DNA of 64,000 nt from Cladorhizidae sp. MBARI D1340-BT2 (lineage: Eukaryota > Porifera > Demospongiae > Poecilosclerida > Cladorhizidae): the NCBI GenBank assembly GCA_028752905.1, contig JAQNBH010000010.1:24364244-24428243 (forward strand), in the 5' to 3' direction. A model generated the notes under the pieces. That model saw nothing but the letters and a program-made list of their open reading frames with translations. It ran no database searches and had not been told where the DNA came from. Positions within the stretch are counted from its first letter, which is position 1. Every line of letters starts with the position of its first letter. Made by a program: the position numbers and the translations under genes. Of this stretch, positions 34,771-47,290 are shown in pieces.

Positions 34771-36950
34771 TTATCTGATTGTTGAGATAGGGGTAGACGC
34801 AAGAGACCATCTGCATTGGTGTGTGTGTGTATGTGTGTGTTGGCTTAAACTGGATCTCATACTGATAGGCAGAAACTTGAACAGTCCATCACTGTAGCCT
34901 AACAGCAGCCAGGATGGAATAGCCCCAAGGATAGCCAGAACTGGCTTGTGGTCAGTAACAAGGAAAAACTTCCTACCGTAGAGGTATTGATAACTTCTGG
35001 ACTCCAAAGATGAGAGAGAAGCTTCTTTCTCAACATGAGAATAATTTCATTCACTCAATTAGTTTCTCAGTGCCATAAGGAAGCCTGTGGGAAGCTACCA
35101 GTCCTTAGGCAGAAGGATCTCTGGCTAGCAGGAGGGGTACACTGAGATCGTAGTGTGCCAAAATGGAGGCTGACAAGAGAGCATACTTTCCTTTGGAAAA
35201 TACCTGTGAGCATTATGATGAATATTTCCACTTCTTGTTGTGCTGCAAAAAGAAATTTAAAGGGTGTACTATATGGATAAGTTTGGAACAAACTTGCCAT
35301 AGTAGTTAACAATCCTAGGAATGAGTGGAGTTCCTGGATGTTTCGAGGCTCTTGCTTAGTTCTGCGAGCTTTAACACTGGTTTTTACTTCTTCGTCTGTT
35401 CGGAGTTCATCTATATATGACACAAGCTCGGCGAAGATTATACCATGACATATTTGTTCACTACCATCAGAGTAGTCTCTGCCACATAATCATGCAACTG
35501 CTTTATTATACAATGAAGCTAAGCATGGAGCACAGTATTTTGCTTCCAGAGAAAACATGCATGCTCACTAAGTTTTCCGAGTAGTCGCTCATCTTGCAAG
35601 TCTAAAGCATACATTCTAACACGACTATCAATCTGAAAGGTTTCTGAGTTGGCAGTTCTCCAGAACCTGAAGTTTTCTCACAGAAAATACATGTTTTGGG
35701 CTCCCATGTTCAGAACTTAATCTCTGGTACTTCTTCGATGCTGATGGATGTTCATCACATACTATGGATGCTCACTTCTCTGCTCTTTTTAATTTAGTGG
35801 AATTAAACTTAATGTAGCAGGATTTGTGCCACTGTGCTTTGTGCTTCTGGAAAGTGACTGGCAAGCCTGGTCCAATCATCAAGCCTTTCAATCTCTATTC
35901 ACGCAGGTAGTTGGTTCAGTTCATGAAATCTCAATAGATTTTCTGAGAAGGTGTTGTACCCAGCAACCTTGTCACTATGAGTTGACTCTGCACTGCAGGC
36001 TTTCAGATGTGTCTTCCTGACAAATAGCACACTTTGTCCAGTGTGTAGGTTGTGCTACTTCGGATGACCAGGCCTAAGTTGTGGAGTCGCCGGCTGAAAC
36101 TTGCTTGCCATTTTACACCAGTTCTGCAAAGCAAATAATTATGACATCAAGCTGCAGATTCGTTTATTTTACACTATATGTTATGGTTTCATCATAAAAT
36201 TTGACCATTAAAATATAGGTCTAGACATCAAAATTATCATTTCTGGTTGTAAGATATTGAACAAAGTGTGTTTTTCAATAATGGCGGAAACAAAATGGCC
36301 ACCAAGAGCGGCACAAGACATTTTAGTGATGGCTCCACATCTGAATATCTTCAGCGGGGTATAGACTACAAGTTTGACAAGTTTCAGACTTTTGTGACAA
36401 AAGGCACAATTCTTTGATAATGCAGCACAGATTGCTTGGACTAAGTGTGTAAACTGTTAGCTTCAATCTTCTGCCCCAGAAATTTCACAGTATCCTTCAG
36501 GAACACACATTTGTCCTTCTTCAAGCAGAATCTGTAGTTAGATAGATGCTTGAAAACTATAGCCAGATTGCGAAGATGATCTTCATTGTTGCCGCCTGTT
36601 ACTGAAATAATAATCATCAATATAGCAGATTACATGAGATATACCTTAACACTATATCCATGAGCTTCTGGAACTAGGGCAGGTGCACAGGTAACCCCAG
36701 ATGCCAGTCAAGTGTAGCGATACAATCCCAGTGAGTATTTCAAGTGAAAAACTTGGTCAATTCCTCAACAAAGGGCAGCCGCTGGTATATAGGCTAGGGC
36801 AAATCCACCTTATTCCTCCAGCTAGTGTTGCAAAGAAGTCTTCTGGCTTGGGAAGAGGGTATTGGTCAACATCTAAGGCCTGATTGATTGTGACCTTATA
36901 ATTTCCACATATGCGAAATCTCCCATTATTCTTAGGTACTGGAACAATTG
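34771..36950 (-). pseudogene. Ty3/gypsy pol fragment (RT-RNase H), degenerate
   Basis: Reading the minus strand from about 36950 leftward: the RT entry motif ICGNYKVTINQALDVDQYPL; the catalytic CYIDD near 36.62 kb; NEDHLRNLAIVFKHLSNYRF with FLGQKIEA; then after about 1 kb the connection motif ELHSFLGLL (35.3 kb); RNase H pieces with LPYGTEKLIE (35.07 kb); and YLYGRKFFLVTDHKPVLAIL (34.95 kb). Several frameshifts and stops make it a pseudogene. The spacing between YIDD and the connection motif suggests an insertion or rearrangement at 35.45-36.4 kb. Motifs resemble the K02A2.6-type gypsy lineage (family knowledge). No LTRs were identified. Confidence 0.8.
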
Positions 36951-37230
36951 GGGTGGCCTAAAGACATACAAGTCTAAGCTCATTTTGCCATATGACAATC
37001 CAAGGATTTACAATATCATGATGGCAGCAACCAACAATATATACAGATCAGTTCTGCACCAGGCCTTTAGCTTGGCACTAGGACAATGGAAGGAGAAATG
37101 CGATTTAACAATGCACAAGAGCATATTATCTCATAGGACGTCGGGTTAAAACACAATGCCTTCTATTAATCCATTATACAATGTGTGTGTGTGTTTAATG
37201 CATATTATATGTATGTATATATTTTTGCAG

Positions 37231-37381
37231 GAGACAAACAGTGACAGTGACTGCTGATGATATTATCATAACTAATATCGTTACTGCTCCATCTGGTAAT
37301 GGAATTGAGTTCTATGTCCATGTTCTTGGCATGAATGGAGGCACAATACTACCACAGGCAGCACTGCTGGCTGCTCTAAGA
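37231..37381 (+). CDS. Membrane-proximal module, exon 3
   Basis: The strong acceptor ATATTTTTGCAG and donor AAGA/gtaaga give phase 2 in, phase 0 out. The product reads RQTVTVTADDIIITNIVTAP, then SGNGIEFYVHVLGMNG and GGTILPQAALLAALR. The alternating strand-turn-strand (DDIIITNIV and NGIEFYVHV) followed by a helix fits the second half of a SEA-like/ferredoxin-like domain. Its helix continues into the next exon (DQTTALQEAGF). Confidence 0.75.
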
Positions 37382-40242
37382 GTAAGACCATAATTTTATG
37401 TGGCTTGAAATCATTGACATGTGTCATGCAAACAATAATTTCATCTTCATGTATAGCAAGTAATTCATTAATTAATAGCACAACTGAGACAAAATAAGAA
37501 ATATTCATTCCTCCAATTCATATCATCTTTAACCCTTTGACCAACTTAGTCCATTTGACAGACCAGTTATCTATATATATAATATATATATATAAAATGT
37601 ATGCATTTCGTCTATAGCCATATTTTTATATATCTGGTAGCTAATATTACACTGTGAGTCTGGAAACGCTGATTATTTGATGATAGGTTAATCTTAGATC
37701 AAGTACTTGCCCGAGTTACCAGCACTCAGTTGACCGTCTTTGTGCTATTCTCTGAAGAATATGAAGACATCTTTTCACCAAATCCCCTGGCCGCTGACTT
37801 AGTTGCTGTCCATGTGTGACACACCCAGCAATGGCCTGAAGTCAAAACACATTTGTTATGTCTGTTAACAATGAATGTGTTTCTGATTTTATATTGTAGC
37901 CAGTCTATCGGAATAGTAATTTCTTTCAATGAAAAATGTACCATACTCTATCTGCAAAGTATAGTAAGGGCTAAGTGCCTACCACTGGCTAAGTGCCTAC
38001 TAGTTTCTGCAATGAATGGATGTGAGCCATATGTAGTAAAACCATGGGCATGCCCATAGAATCACAGTAAAGATGGTGCATCCTCAACTTAAAAAAAAAG
38101 AAAAAGGTTTTATATCTATACCTTTTTTCAGGAATGATGTCTAAACTGTTCATATCATTAGAATGCAAATGCAGGTATTAACAGTAGCCCACATTGAAGT
38201 AGGGAAAAACACTATTTTGTTGCCGCGTGGTTATAGCAAACAAACCCATCCTGGAGTAGCCTTTTAAGGAATTCATAGAGATTCCTGGTAAGGATTGGTA
38301 TTTATGTTGTTCTTCTTAGCAATTAGGCTCCAGAAGCAGCAGCAATGGATCCAGAAGAAATCATCATCCAGAAGGCAGTTGCAACTTTCCATGATTTTTG
38401 GGGCCCCAACGATAGTTGACAATAGCATGTGACCCGAATGTATGCAGATCTAATTCATTACAAATTTGGTTAAGCCCCAACTATCCTCTTTTAGGAAGTG
38501 TTTAGCACTCATGGACACTTAAAACACATAGACTATGGGGGGAAAAACACTCTAGAAGTACTGAATAAACATTCCAGATACGGTTTCTCGAACTGATCAC
38601 TCGCTTTTTATTTCTAGAGTGGTGATTGTAAATGCAGTATACATCCCGCATTGATTAACCTACTCAAAAAACATCTGGTTCGGTGTGATTAACTAGAGAT
38701 TTGCATGTGAAAGTCAAATCAGTTAACTAGAGCCAGAAAAAGGAAGAGCATAGTTGAGTCATAGTTAGCTATTCAGAGAAAGATAAGCCGAAGGAACCAC
38801 TTGAGCTGGACTTGCAGAAGAGTAAGGCATTGTAAATGCAATAAGAAAGAATGAAGCCAAACTTCAAGAGTTTGCAAGCATCAGGGGATGAGTTCAAGTC
38901 ATAATGTCATGCACCTTTGCTAAAGGCGACCAGCTTGAAAGCGCTCTATATCTCTGGTTCACTCAGAAAAGGGGACAAAGCACTCCAGTCAGTGGACCAT
39001 TGCTAGGAGAGAAAGCAGCAGAATTAAAAGTCACATGAAGGCAAATCAGAAGCACCAACATTTTCTGGCAGTACAGACTGGCTACTGATGATGAGATAGA
39101 CCACCAAGTGTTGCAGTAGTCAGAATGCTCTGAATCCTCTGAGACATCACTGATGGTCCTTAAAGGAGTGAGACACCTGGCATGCAAGAAGAGGCACAAT
39201 AACGTGAACTCTACTGTATGTACACAACCTAGTTGTGATCAACAATTGCTTGTACACAATACACAACACTGCTGTAAATGAATGTATGGATGAATGTGCG
39301 TAAGACAGCATGGCATCTACTGAGAACACAGTTGCTTCTCCTTCTAGCACCATGAAGTAAGCTGCTCACATCCCAGGCCCTGCAGATAAAAACTGTTAAT
39401 GATATTAGCAATTACTCAAACACCACGAGTCAGTATTTTGATTAAAATGAGTCGTGCTCTTTGTAAATCCGAATTTTTTCCATATTCAACAGGTCCCAAT
39501 GCATTAGGATATGTGAGGGTCTACTGTAATAATAATAGCAATAAAGTAAATATATTAAGAATTTGTAAAGTAAGTTGCCTGATTGGATTCCAGCTGATCA
39601 ATTGTTCATCAGGCTTGCCTCTCTTTCTCATCTTCCTGGAATCATCCTTGTTCTCATCATCATCTTCCCCTACATTATTACAGCGTTCTTTTTGGGGGAG
39701 CCCTCCTACCAAAGACTACCTCCTTTCAAGCACTAACCATATAAATTTTCCTCTCTTCCACAGGCCACCTTCAGTCCCAATTAGCTAAACATATATCTAC
39801 ACCACCCAAAAAGCAAACAACTTCCACAAACCACCACTTGACAATGACCAAATTTAAATCTACATTCCCTGTCCATATGTGTGGGGTAAAAATTAGATTG
39901 CCAGAAAATAGTTAATTGGATTCCGAAAGTTTAATTCATTAATTGCATGCTTACTTAGTGACAGTTTTCTTGTATGGAGTTCTTTGTGAGAAAGCCCCTA
40001 GAGCAGTAGCATCTGCTATAGCATGTTAGTTGCCTATAAGAAAGCTAATTCCACCTTAGAAGCCTGAATCTTTGATTACGGAGACACAATAAATAATCAA
40101 TTGCATATTATTTTGGCACTTTAGCATAAATTTATACAGAAGAGTGTAGAGAACCACTGCTTGCAGCTCTTAGTGGGCAACGCATCATTGTATACCATAG
40201 TCATATATAGTGATTGATTTAGCTTAAAATTGTGCTTGCACC

Positions 40243-40317
40243 ATGCCTACCAGGAAAAGAAAATTACTATCTTTGGAAGAGAGAGTTGTTGTTTTAAAGA
40301 AGATATACAGGAAGTGA
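40243..40317 (+). pseudogene. CENP-B/Tigger-type helix-turn-helix fragment
   Basis: A 24-codon frame reads MPTRKRKLLSLEERVVVLKK then IYRK and stops. The pattern KRK-LSLEE-V-VLK is the start of the CENP-B N-terminal DNA-binding domain found in pogo/Tigger transposases. Nothing after the stop continues it convincingly, so this is a short relic. Confidence 0.5.
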
Positions 40318-41200
40318 AAAGTCATAATCATTATAAAACCAAGCCTTGCGATACACAACACCATTCATGAAAATCTACCCTGATACATGCATTAATATAA
40401 ATTTGTCCCATGCTATTGCTTCACCCACCTCTAGTGACAGACCATCTCCTTTTGGAAGCAAATTTCAAAGGTGGTTTCTCAAAAGGGATCACCATACCAT
40501 CACCCTGGGACTCCACTTTAACACTATGCTGATCTGTTGATCTTTATCATAATTAATTAAACAATTTTGTACTTGAGAAAAATTGCTTTTGGGTTTTCTT
40601 ACATCTAGTTATGGGAAGAGAGTGGTTCCTTCATTGACTCTGTTCCTGAATACTGTCATGGTAGGTGTGACTAGAAATATTACATTTTCTAAAAATTAAC
40701 ACACAATATTGGCGAGAGGAAGTAGGTTTAACTACTCAGGCTGGTCGGGATGGAAAACGAGTGCCATTGAATATCATGCCATGAGTTGAGCCTCTTTGCC
40801 CATCCTCTTCAAGAACAGCAACCTCTACCATAAAAATGGTTATTAAACTGGCACCAACAGCATCAGTCAACACGGAAATAGGCACTTAATACTGAGCACA
40901 TGCTTTAACAGGAGCATGCTCATAATTGTCCATCTGATCACGTCCTTTTTATGCTGCTGCGTGCATGAGAATCGAGAAACCACGTTCTGGTACTTGTTAC
41001 ATCCATTTTCGTGGAAAAATCTGACAACCTTGGGCTTTTCTTCTAAGTGGGAGGGGTGGGGGGTGGGGTGAGAGGGGGTATCTCCTCCTTTTCTGAACAG
41101 GAGAACCACCTGTCAAAACCAACTTCACTCTTTTGCCATTTCCAGATACTTTCTCACCATCATTAGGCAAGTTTTGGGATAACTATAGACCTCTTTGTCT

Positions 41201-41610
41201 AAGCACTATACACTAGGATGTGTCATGCATGCACTATCTCTGTGGTCTAAGCACTATACACTAGGATGTGTCATGCATGCACTATACACTAGGATGTGTC
41301 ATGCATGCCCTATCTCTGTGGTCTAAGCACTATATACTAGGATGTGTCATGCATGCACTATCTCTGTGGTCTAAGCACTGTGCACTAGGATGTGTCATGC
41401 ATGCACTATCTCTGTGGTCTACGCACTTTGCACTAGGATGTGTCATGCATGCCCTATCTCTGTGGTCTAAGCACTGTGCACTAGGATGTGTCATGCATGC
41501 ACTATCTCTGTGGTCTAAGCACTATACACTAGGATGTTCCATGCTGCTCTATCCCCATGGGTTCTAGGCACTATGTACCAGGATGTGTCGTACATGCCCT
41601 GTGGGGTTCC
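41201..41610. repeat. 48-bp minisatellite, about eight copies
   Basis: The unit runs from AAGCACTATACACTAGGATG through TGTCATGCATGCACTATCTC to TGTGGTCT (48 bp) and repeats about eight times, the last copies degenerate. One copy is shortened (around 41268). Because 48 is a multiple of three, a plus-strand frame (41268-41567) repeats a 16-residue unit with LWSKHYTLGCVMHALS; it has no start context or splice support and lies in an intron, so I do not call it coding. Confidence 0.85.
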
Positions 41611-42847
41611 ACTTTGGGCAAGCATGTACATGAGCTTACTAAAATAAACCAACAGTCAAGTACACTTTTAAAACAACAACATGCCCTTAACATAGATACC
41701 GGCTCTTTTTTATGGTCTAATTAAAACATAAAAAATTTTCTGTTGTAGTTACTATCATTATTAATATCATCAATGCCATCATTTATTAATATCACTATCA
41801 TCATAATCACCATCATCATATAACAAATACTTAAAAATATTAATTCAAAGTAAATGAAAAATGTGTTTAGTGTAACATGATTCACATGGCTTCTGCAAGC
41901 TCAACATTACCTGCCAGAGAAATAACATACTTGTACACTATTTCTAAGTGATCGGTAAGAACTGAGTTTGCAGCAGAAACTTAGGACAGATATAGCTGGG
42001 TGAAGATCCCAGAAAGGAAGGAGATAAATAGAGGCACTTGGTCAAAACTGGTGCAGGGACTTCTTCTGAAGGCTAACTTCAGTGCCATCCTATTCCATGT
42101 CCAATGCGTCTTCCCTACTGATCCTGGGAATACCTTTGCCTAAGTATAACAGAGAAAGTTATGGTTTCAGATATAAACAAAGCAAATGCAGATCTTATTT
42201 ATTACCGTCATGTTAATCACCATCATCATTGCAGTTGGCATCCTCCTCCTTCAAATGTGTAGTCACCGTCTCAGTTAGTTTGTTGTGCCATATTTATACC
42301 CCATTCTGCACATGGTAAACAACAAGTGTGTCAATATTCTATGAAAGTGAACAGTAGATAGCAGTGATTTTTCTTTAAATCAGTACTGCACTAGCTACAT
42401 TAGTTGACCACTGCGCACTGTTCAAAACAAACATAGGCATGGGCAGAAGGGTATGGAAATGTAGTCAAGTCATACAAAACATGCAGGGACTAAAACATAG
42501 TAGCTTTCATTCAGGGGGAAAATGAGTAAGGGATCAGTAAGCTATAGTCATGCCATGTGTCATTCAATGATAACACTGTGAATAATACATTGATCTTTTA
42601 TATATATATATAGTTTTAGCTATGGTAATTAAGCTGCCCACACCATAAACTATCCTCTGCTGCTGCTGAAAACTCCTTGAAACATTCCACTTCACACTAT
42701 ATAAGATCACGGTTGTAATCCCATCCTAGTTGACCATGCCTATTATAACAGAGGGTCTCAATAGAAGATACCCAGAAAAGTTATTTTTGTTTATTTCTAA
42801 TACATAGTATCTTGCTTTGGTTACATCAAAATTTCATTTTCTCTTAG

Positions 42848-43017
42848 GATCAGACTACAGCTCTGCAAGAAGCTGGATTCTCGGGCTCATTCAGACCTTT
42901 GGTGGTGACTACAACCCCAGTGAAGAAGCTAACTGCAGAACATATAGTAGGGATCTTCCTGGCAGCACTTGTTGCTGCCATCCTACTAATCATCATTATT
43001 GGTTGTTTGATTTACTG
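42848..43017 (+). CDS. Transmembrane exon of the stalk protein
   Basis: The acceptor is TTTTCTCTTAG and the donor ACTG/gtatgt; phase 0 in, phase 2 out. Residues 1-12 finish the module helix (DQTTALQEAGFS), 13-32 form a Thr-rich juxtamembrane linker (LVVTTTPVKK), and about 33-56 are a continuous hydrophobic helix (GIFLAALVAAILLIIIIGCL). The next exon begins with a basic cluster, so the orientation is type I, with the stalk outside and the C-terminus in the cytoplasm. Confidence 0.85.
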
Positions 43018-43243
43018 GTATGTCAATATTTGAATGCTTTTACAGTAGATACTTCATGTATTAGCTTATAAACTGCTAAAAAGGTGTGTAAGAGAGAAAG
43101 AGAGACTATGGTAGAAAGCAAATCAAGATTTTGACACAGTGTTAAATAATAGTAGTGAACAGTAATGGTAATGTTTTAGCTCCAATAAGTCTTATTACTA
43201 TGTTGATAGTATAAACTGATTATATCTTTTATTTGTTTTGTAG

Positions 43244-43601
43244 TTGCTACTCAAGAAAACGTCGCCGTAAGGTGGTCTTATACACTTATGGAACATATTC
43301 CTCTAAGGCAGATCAGAATAAACCTCAAGATTTAAGAGGAGGAGACACCGTGCAAGAGAATTTGTACTCAAATCCATATCCACATCTCCAAGAAGACAAC
43401 CAATCCATGCAAAGTGTACGGCTCGACTTCACGGAGACATCCTTGGATAATACTGCTGATCCTGTGGAAATTATAGAGGAACATGGAAAAGTGGATCAAA
43501 GCATAGTAATCACTAACAAGCCTGGGAGCTCTCCTTTAGACATGGGGATCAACTTCTCAGAAGGTAGTGAAAGAGATGCTGATAGAGACACAGCATTGTA
43601 A
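43244..43601 (+). CDS. Cytoplasmic-tail terminal exon with stop
   Basis: The acceptor is TTTGTTTTGTAG; phase 2 is completed to Cys (TG/T) and the frame runs to TAA at 43599. The tail is about 118 residues. It starts CYSRKRRRKVV, a stop-transfer cluster with two Cys that could be palmitoylated. Tyr-rich stretches follow: VVLYTYGTYSS and ENLYSNPYPHL. YSNP fits the pYxN pattern bound by Grb2-type SH2 domains, so signalling through tyrosine phosphorylation is possible (inference). The rest is acidic and polar (DNTADPVEIIEEHG), ending DRDTAL. I see no kinase, ITIM or PDZ-class motif. Confidence 0.85.
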
Positions 43602-44278
43602 ATTTTCAATGCACTGTTTTTTTTATTGTTTAGATGTTATTATGTAACTCTATGTAGCTAGCTTGAATAACTTATTTTTTAGTGTATTTAACTGCTTGCC
43701 ATTTCATTTGATCTATGCTGATATTTAAAATAATGTTTTTAGATGAATATGCGACATATTTATGTGCTATATTACCATGCTGATGATTACCCAGAAAAAA
43801 GCCATGCTAGTGAAACAATATTCGCAATATATATAGCTACTACCAAAATTAAGTACTTTATTATGTATCCAACATGCAGAGCATCTTCCAGTACTGGGTA
43901 AAGTAAAACTTTTCTTCTAAATTAAGATAGCCATGGAGTCCCAGCAAATTATTCCAAGTTATATATATTTGCTGGGTCCTGGAATGTCACAACACCATAT
44001 CCCGATTTTTTTGTCATCTTTCCTTGTCTCTCCTTGCATGTCCACTCTAGCACTAACTTTTCCAAAGTGGCATCAGGGACACAAGAGACACCTAAACCAA
44101 CTTATTTGACAAATGAAAACCAATTAAAAATGATGAATTTTTATTGAGTGATTATAAGATAGTTCCACTTTTTAGTTTATACAAGTGAAAGACATTATAT
44201 TGATATATACCAGCAGTGGTTTCCATCAGAACACTTCCAGAGTACTGATGGAAAGTGTTAACATCTCACTGACCATTG
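43602..44278 (+). other. 3' untranslated region and spacer
   Basis: AT-rich sequence after the stop at 43601. I did not find a perfect AATAAA in the first 300 bases, so the polyadenylation signal is probably a variant. Retrotransposon coding sequence begins at about 44279 on the opposite strand. Confidence 0.4.
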
Positions 44279-45960
44279 CTATTTGACCTGAGGTGATGTG
44301 GCTGGCCAATTCAATTCTGCAGCTGTGGAACTGTTGGTGGAAATCATATGAATTGCCATAGTAATGTCCAGTCTGCCTTTACTCTGCCACCTCCTCAACT
44401 TCCATATCTTTCTTGCAAGTGCAAACTTTGTGCACAGATGAAACATCACACAAAATTCGGCCACTGTAACTGCATCCACCTTTTTCAAAGGGATGGCGTA
44501 AGGGTAGCAGATACCAAGGTACATCACCATTAGGATATACTTAAATCCTCTTTTAGTCCTGGGAAGGGTCCCACTAAATCGCATGCCAATCTCTCATATA
44601 ACGCACGGAAATGATTGGTGTCCTAGCCATTGGTACCTTTGGTTTAAGCTGCCTGCCTGCCCTGACATTCTTGGCATGCGGTGCAGTACTGCCTGGCATC
44701 CCTTCTAATGCACGGCCAAGTGAAATGGGGTTGAAGTGAGGCCACCATCTTCTTATGGGAGAAGTGACACCCAGCTAGTCGAGTGTGGGCTACATCTAGA
44801 ATTTACTTTTACCTGCAAGACGGTACAACAACTCTGAGACATTCCTTCCTCAAGTCAGAAACTTTACACTGCACCAAAACACCATCTTTTGTGAAATGTG
44901 TCCAATATTCCTGCTGCTGTGCTACGAGCCCGCACCTCTACCCATTCCCTATTCGGTTTGGAAGAGGCTGGTCGCTCACTGACTAGGAGAAATGGTACTG
45001 GGGTCCTCCTCATCCTGCATACCATGTAGCATCGGTCGGCTCGTAATCCAGGCCTTCACTGCAAGGTGATCCTTACCCAACAGAATCTTAGGGGCTTCTT
45101 TGGCCACTACAAATACCTCCATAGACTTACTGAAACCATCTACCTGGATCTCTACTACTGCTGTTTTCAAAGCTGTAGTCCCCCTGTCTGAAAGCCTAGC
45201 TCAGACCTCCTTGCCCGTGTTCTGGGATGTCTCTATCAGCCGGGCAGGAACAGTTGTTTTGTCGGCCTCTGTGACCTACATGATCTCCCATTGATTGTCC
45301 CTATCCTTGAAGCTCCTTCCCAGCTTAACTTTGACTTCTGTGCATTTTCTGTGGGTGTGCCCTGGCCTACAGTTGTAACAAATAATGGGTATGCTAGAGG
45401 GTGGGATTCCCTGGAAAAATGGTCCATCTCCCCTTTGGTAACCTCCGAAATGTGCCCAGCTGACCTACCCCTTCCTTTAGGTGCCCACCTTCTCCACTGT
45501 TGGTATGCTGTTGCTGCTCATTAAGCTTCCCCCAGGGTTCTCTGGAACATCTGAAGGATGAAGTCTGGTCTGGCGAATGTCTGTGCATCTTGGAGCGATG
45601 AACTGCCTTGGACTCCCAGCAGGCTTCCAGGTCATCTATGATCTGGTAGATGCTGTTGGGCTGTTTCCTTTTCAGGGAGTAACACACTTCTGCTGAGTAA
45701 TAGCGAGTCAATACTCCCTGTAGCTGTTCCATGATATGATCTTGTCTATCGTTGATCTGCTGCACCAGGTAAGTGATGCCTTTCAAGATGGGAGTAAGAT
45801 GACTCCTTGGGGATTGCTGGTCCCCTGGGATGCTAGTGTGTCTGGTACGGGACAGTGTGTAATCCAGTCTTTCCAAGAGTTAAGTATTAAAAGTCAGGTT
45901 GGGCATCTCAGCCGTAACCCTCATCTCCGGGTATATTGACGATGCCTTCCCCATCAATGC
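44279..45960 (-). pseudogene. Ty3/gypsy fragment C: gag, protease, integrase start
   Basis: Read right to left on the minus strand: gag sequence (45.39-45.88 kb) with a zinc-knuckle-like CYNCRPGHTHRKC near 45.37 kb that is one residue short of the usual spacing; a retropepsin region (44976-45170, KTAVVEIQVDGFSKSMEVFV and ILLGKD); integrase zinc-finger remains near 44.6-44.78 kb; and an integrase core start (PLPRTKRGFKYILMVM and YAIPLKKVDAVTVAEF, 44279-44584). Frames are broken throughout. Integrase follows protease directly with no RT between them, as in fragment B. Confidence 0.7.
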
Positions 45961-46013
45961 TTTCTTAATATTGTTTTATCCAATCTTCCTTGGGGAAGTT
46001 TCCCTCTTCCATA

Positions 46014-46339
46014 TGTCACAGGGGTGACTGATAACCCTGTGGCCAGTATTAATCTGAACTGTCTCTGGTAAACTACCACCAGGTAGCTAGCTGGCTACCA
46101 TTGTACAATTGCTGAAGTTGGTTGTAAACGCTTTAATAACAAAACACAACAACAGAAACAGACAAGCTATATTCGCAATGAACTCCACAGAACAGGCTCT
46201 GGACAGCTCCTTTTATGAGGAGCAGCCAGGCCTGGAACACGTTACCCTAATTAACACATCAACTGACATCAATAAACACCATACCTCACTGCGTATGTGT
46301 GCATGTAATTACTGTTAGTTTAAGTTCTGTCTTGTCACA
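46014..46339 (-). repeat. 3' LTR (left copy)
   Basis: In plus orientation it runs from TGTCACAGGG to CTTGTCACA, so on the minus strand it starts TG and ends CA. It matches 53055-53364 closely, with small indels. A purine-rich tract (reverse complement of 46350-46376, GAAGGAGAAGGAGATGGAAG) lies just upstream on the minus strand, as a polypurine tract should. Confidence 0.8.
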
Positions 46340-47290
46340 AGCTGCCCGGTGATATCCCTTCCATCTCCTTCTCCTTCGACTTGTCTGATGTCCAGGATTG
46401 TCGAGACATTCCATCAGCATTTGCATTTCATGATTCTGGTCGATGAACCACATCAAACAGGTATGGCTGCAAGGCCAGTGACCATCTTGCTAGATGACTG
46501 TTCTCGTCTTTCATTTGAGTCAGGTATCGGAGGCTGCTATGATCCGTCACGATGGTGAAGAGAGCCCTGCTGAGATATACTCTGAAATGCCTGACTGCCT
46601 CCACAACTGCCAGGCACTCCTGCTCGGTAACAGTGTACCTGGTCTAGGCTGGCTTGAGCTTCCTAGAGTAATAGGCCACCAGCCTGTTCATCTCATCTTC
46701 TCCCAGTTGGCTGACGACGGCTCTAACTCATACTCTTGATGCACCCGTGTAGAGCAGAAATGGCTTTTCCTCGTCTGGGCAGACCAAAACTGAGTCTTCT
46801 GTGAGACTTGTCATGAGCTGCCAGCCTTTCTGTCGTCCACTCTATCCTGTCGGGAGCCCGCTTCCGAGTTGCCTCCGTCAAAGGCACTGCTATGGATCCA
46901 AATCCTGTTACGAACCGTCTAGAATAGTTTGCTAATCCCAACAAGGATCTCATGTCTTTCTTCTTGAGTGGCTTGGAGTATTGTAAGATCATCTATTTTG
47001 TCCTGCAATGGACGTACCTCCCTGGCTCCTACTCTGTGTCCCAAGTACTGACAAGTGGGTTTGGCCAAGTTACACTTTGTTGGCTTGAGTACCAGTCCCG
47101 TCTCTTCTAGTCTTGAAAATACTGCCTCCAGGTGGACCATATGTTCCTCAAAGGTCTTGCTAAAGATGATAATGTCGTCAATGTAAGCTGCTGTGATCCA
47201 GCCATGTCGGCTAGCATGCTGTTCATTAAACGTTGAAAAACGGATGGAGCATTTTCAGCCCAAACAGCATTCTGACATACTCCCACTTTC
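46340..47290 (-). pseudogene. Family A reverse transcriptase (3' half) and RNase H
   Basis: The minus strand reads GKWEYVRMLFGLKNAPSVFQ, DDIIIFSKTFEEHMVHLEAV, CQYLGHRVG and SLLGLANYSRRFVTGFGSIA, then RNase H with EQECLAVVEAVRHFRVYLS, VTDHSSLRYLTQM and NADGMSRQ. Shortly after this come the polypurine tract and LTR. Several stops and shifts are present. The 5' half of this RT is missing; it is replaced at about 47291 by element B. Confidence 0.8.

Larger units (their letters stand above)
32680..37230 (+). other. Transposon-loaded 4.55-kb intron
   Basis: The intron holds the inverted-repeat element 32873-33422, unique sequence at 33.4-34.7 kb with no supported gene (the plus-strand frame 33878-34276 has no recognisable domain), a (TG)-rich microsatellite at 34819-34845 and a gypsy-type pol remnant at 34.77-36.95 kb. 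Confidence 0.5.
37382..42847 (+). other. 5.5-kb intron, mostly unassigned
   Basis: The intron holds unique AT-rich sequence at 37.4-40.2 kb with no supported gene, a pogo/Tigger-like fragment at 40243, a 48-bp minisatellite at 41.2 kb and an ATC-rich simple stretch at 41.75-41.83 kb. Near 39510-39530 the sequence GGGTCTACTGTA resembles a pogo/Tigger terminal repeat. No further exons of the membrane protein were found. Confidence 0.45.

Noticed and set aside
41268..41567. Plus-strand 99-residue repeat protein
   Set aside because: It is a minisatellite within an intron, with no splice or start support; kept only as a low-interest finding.
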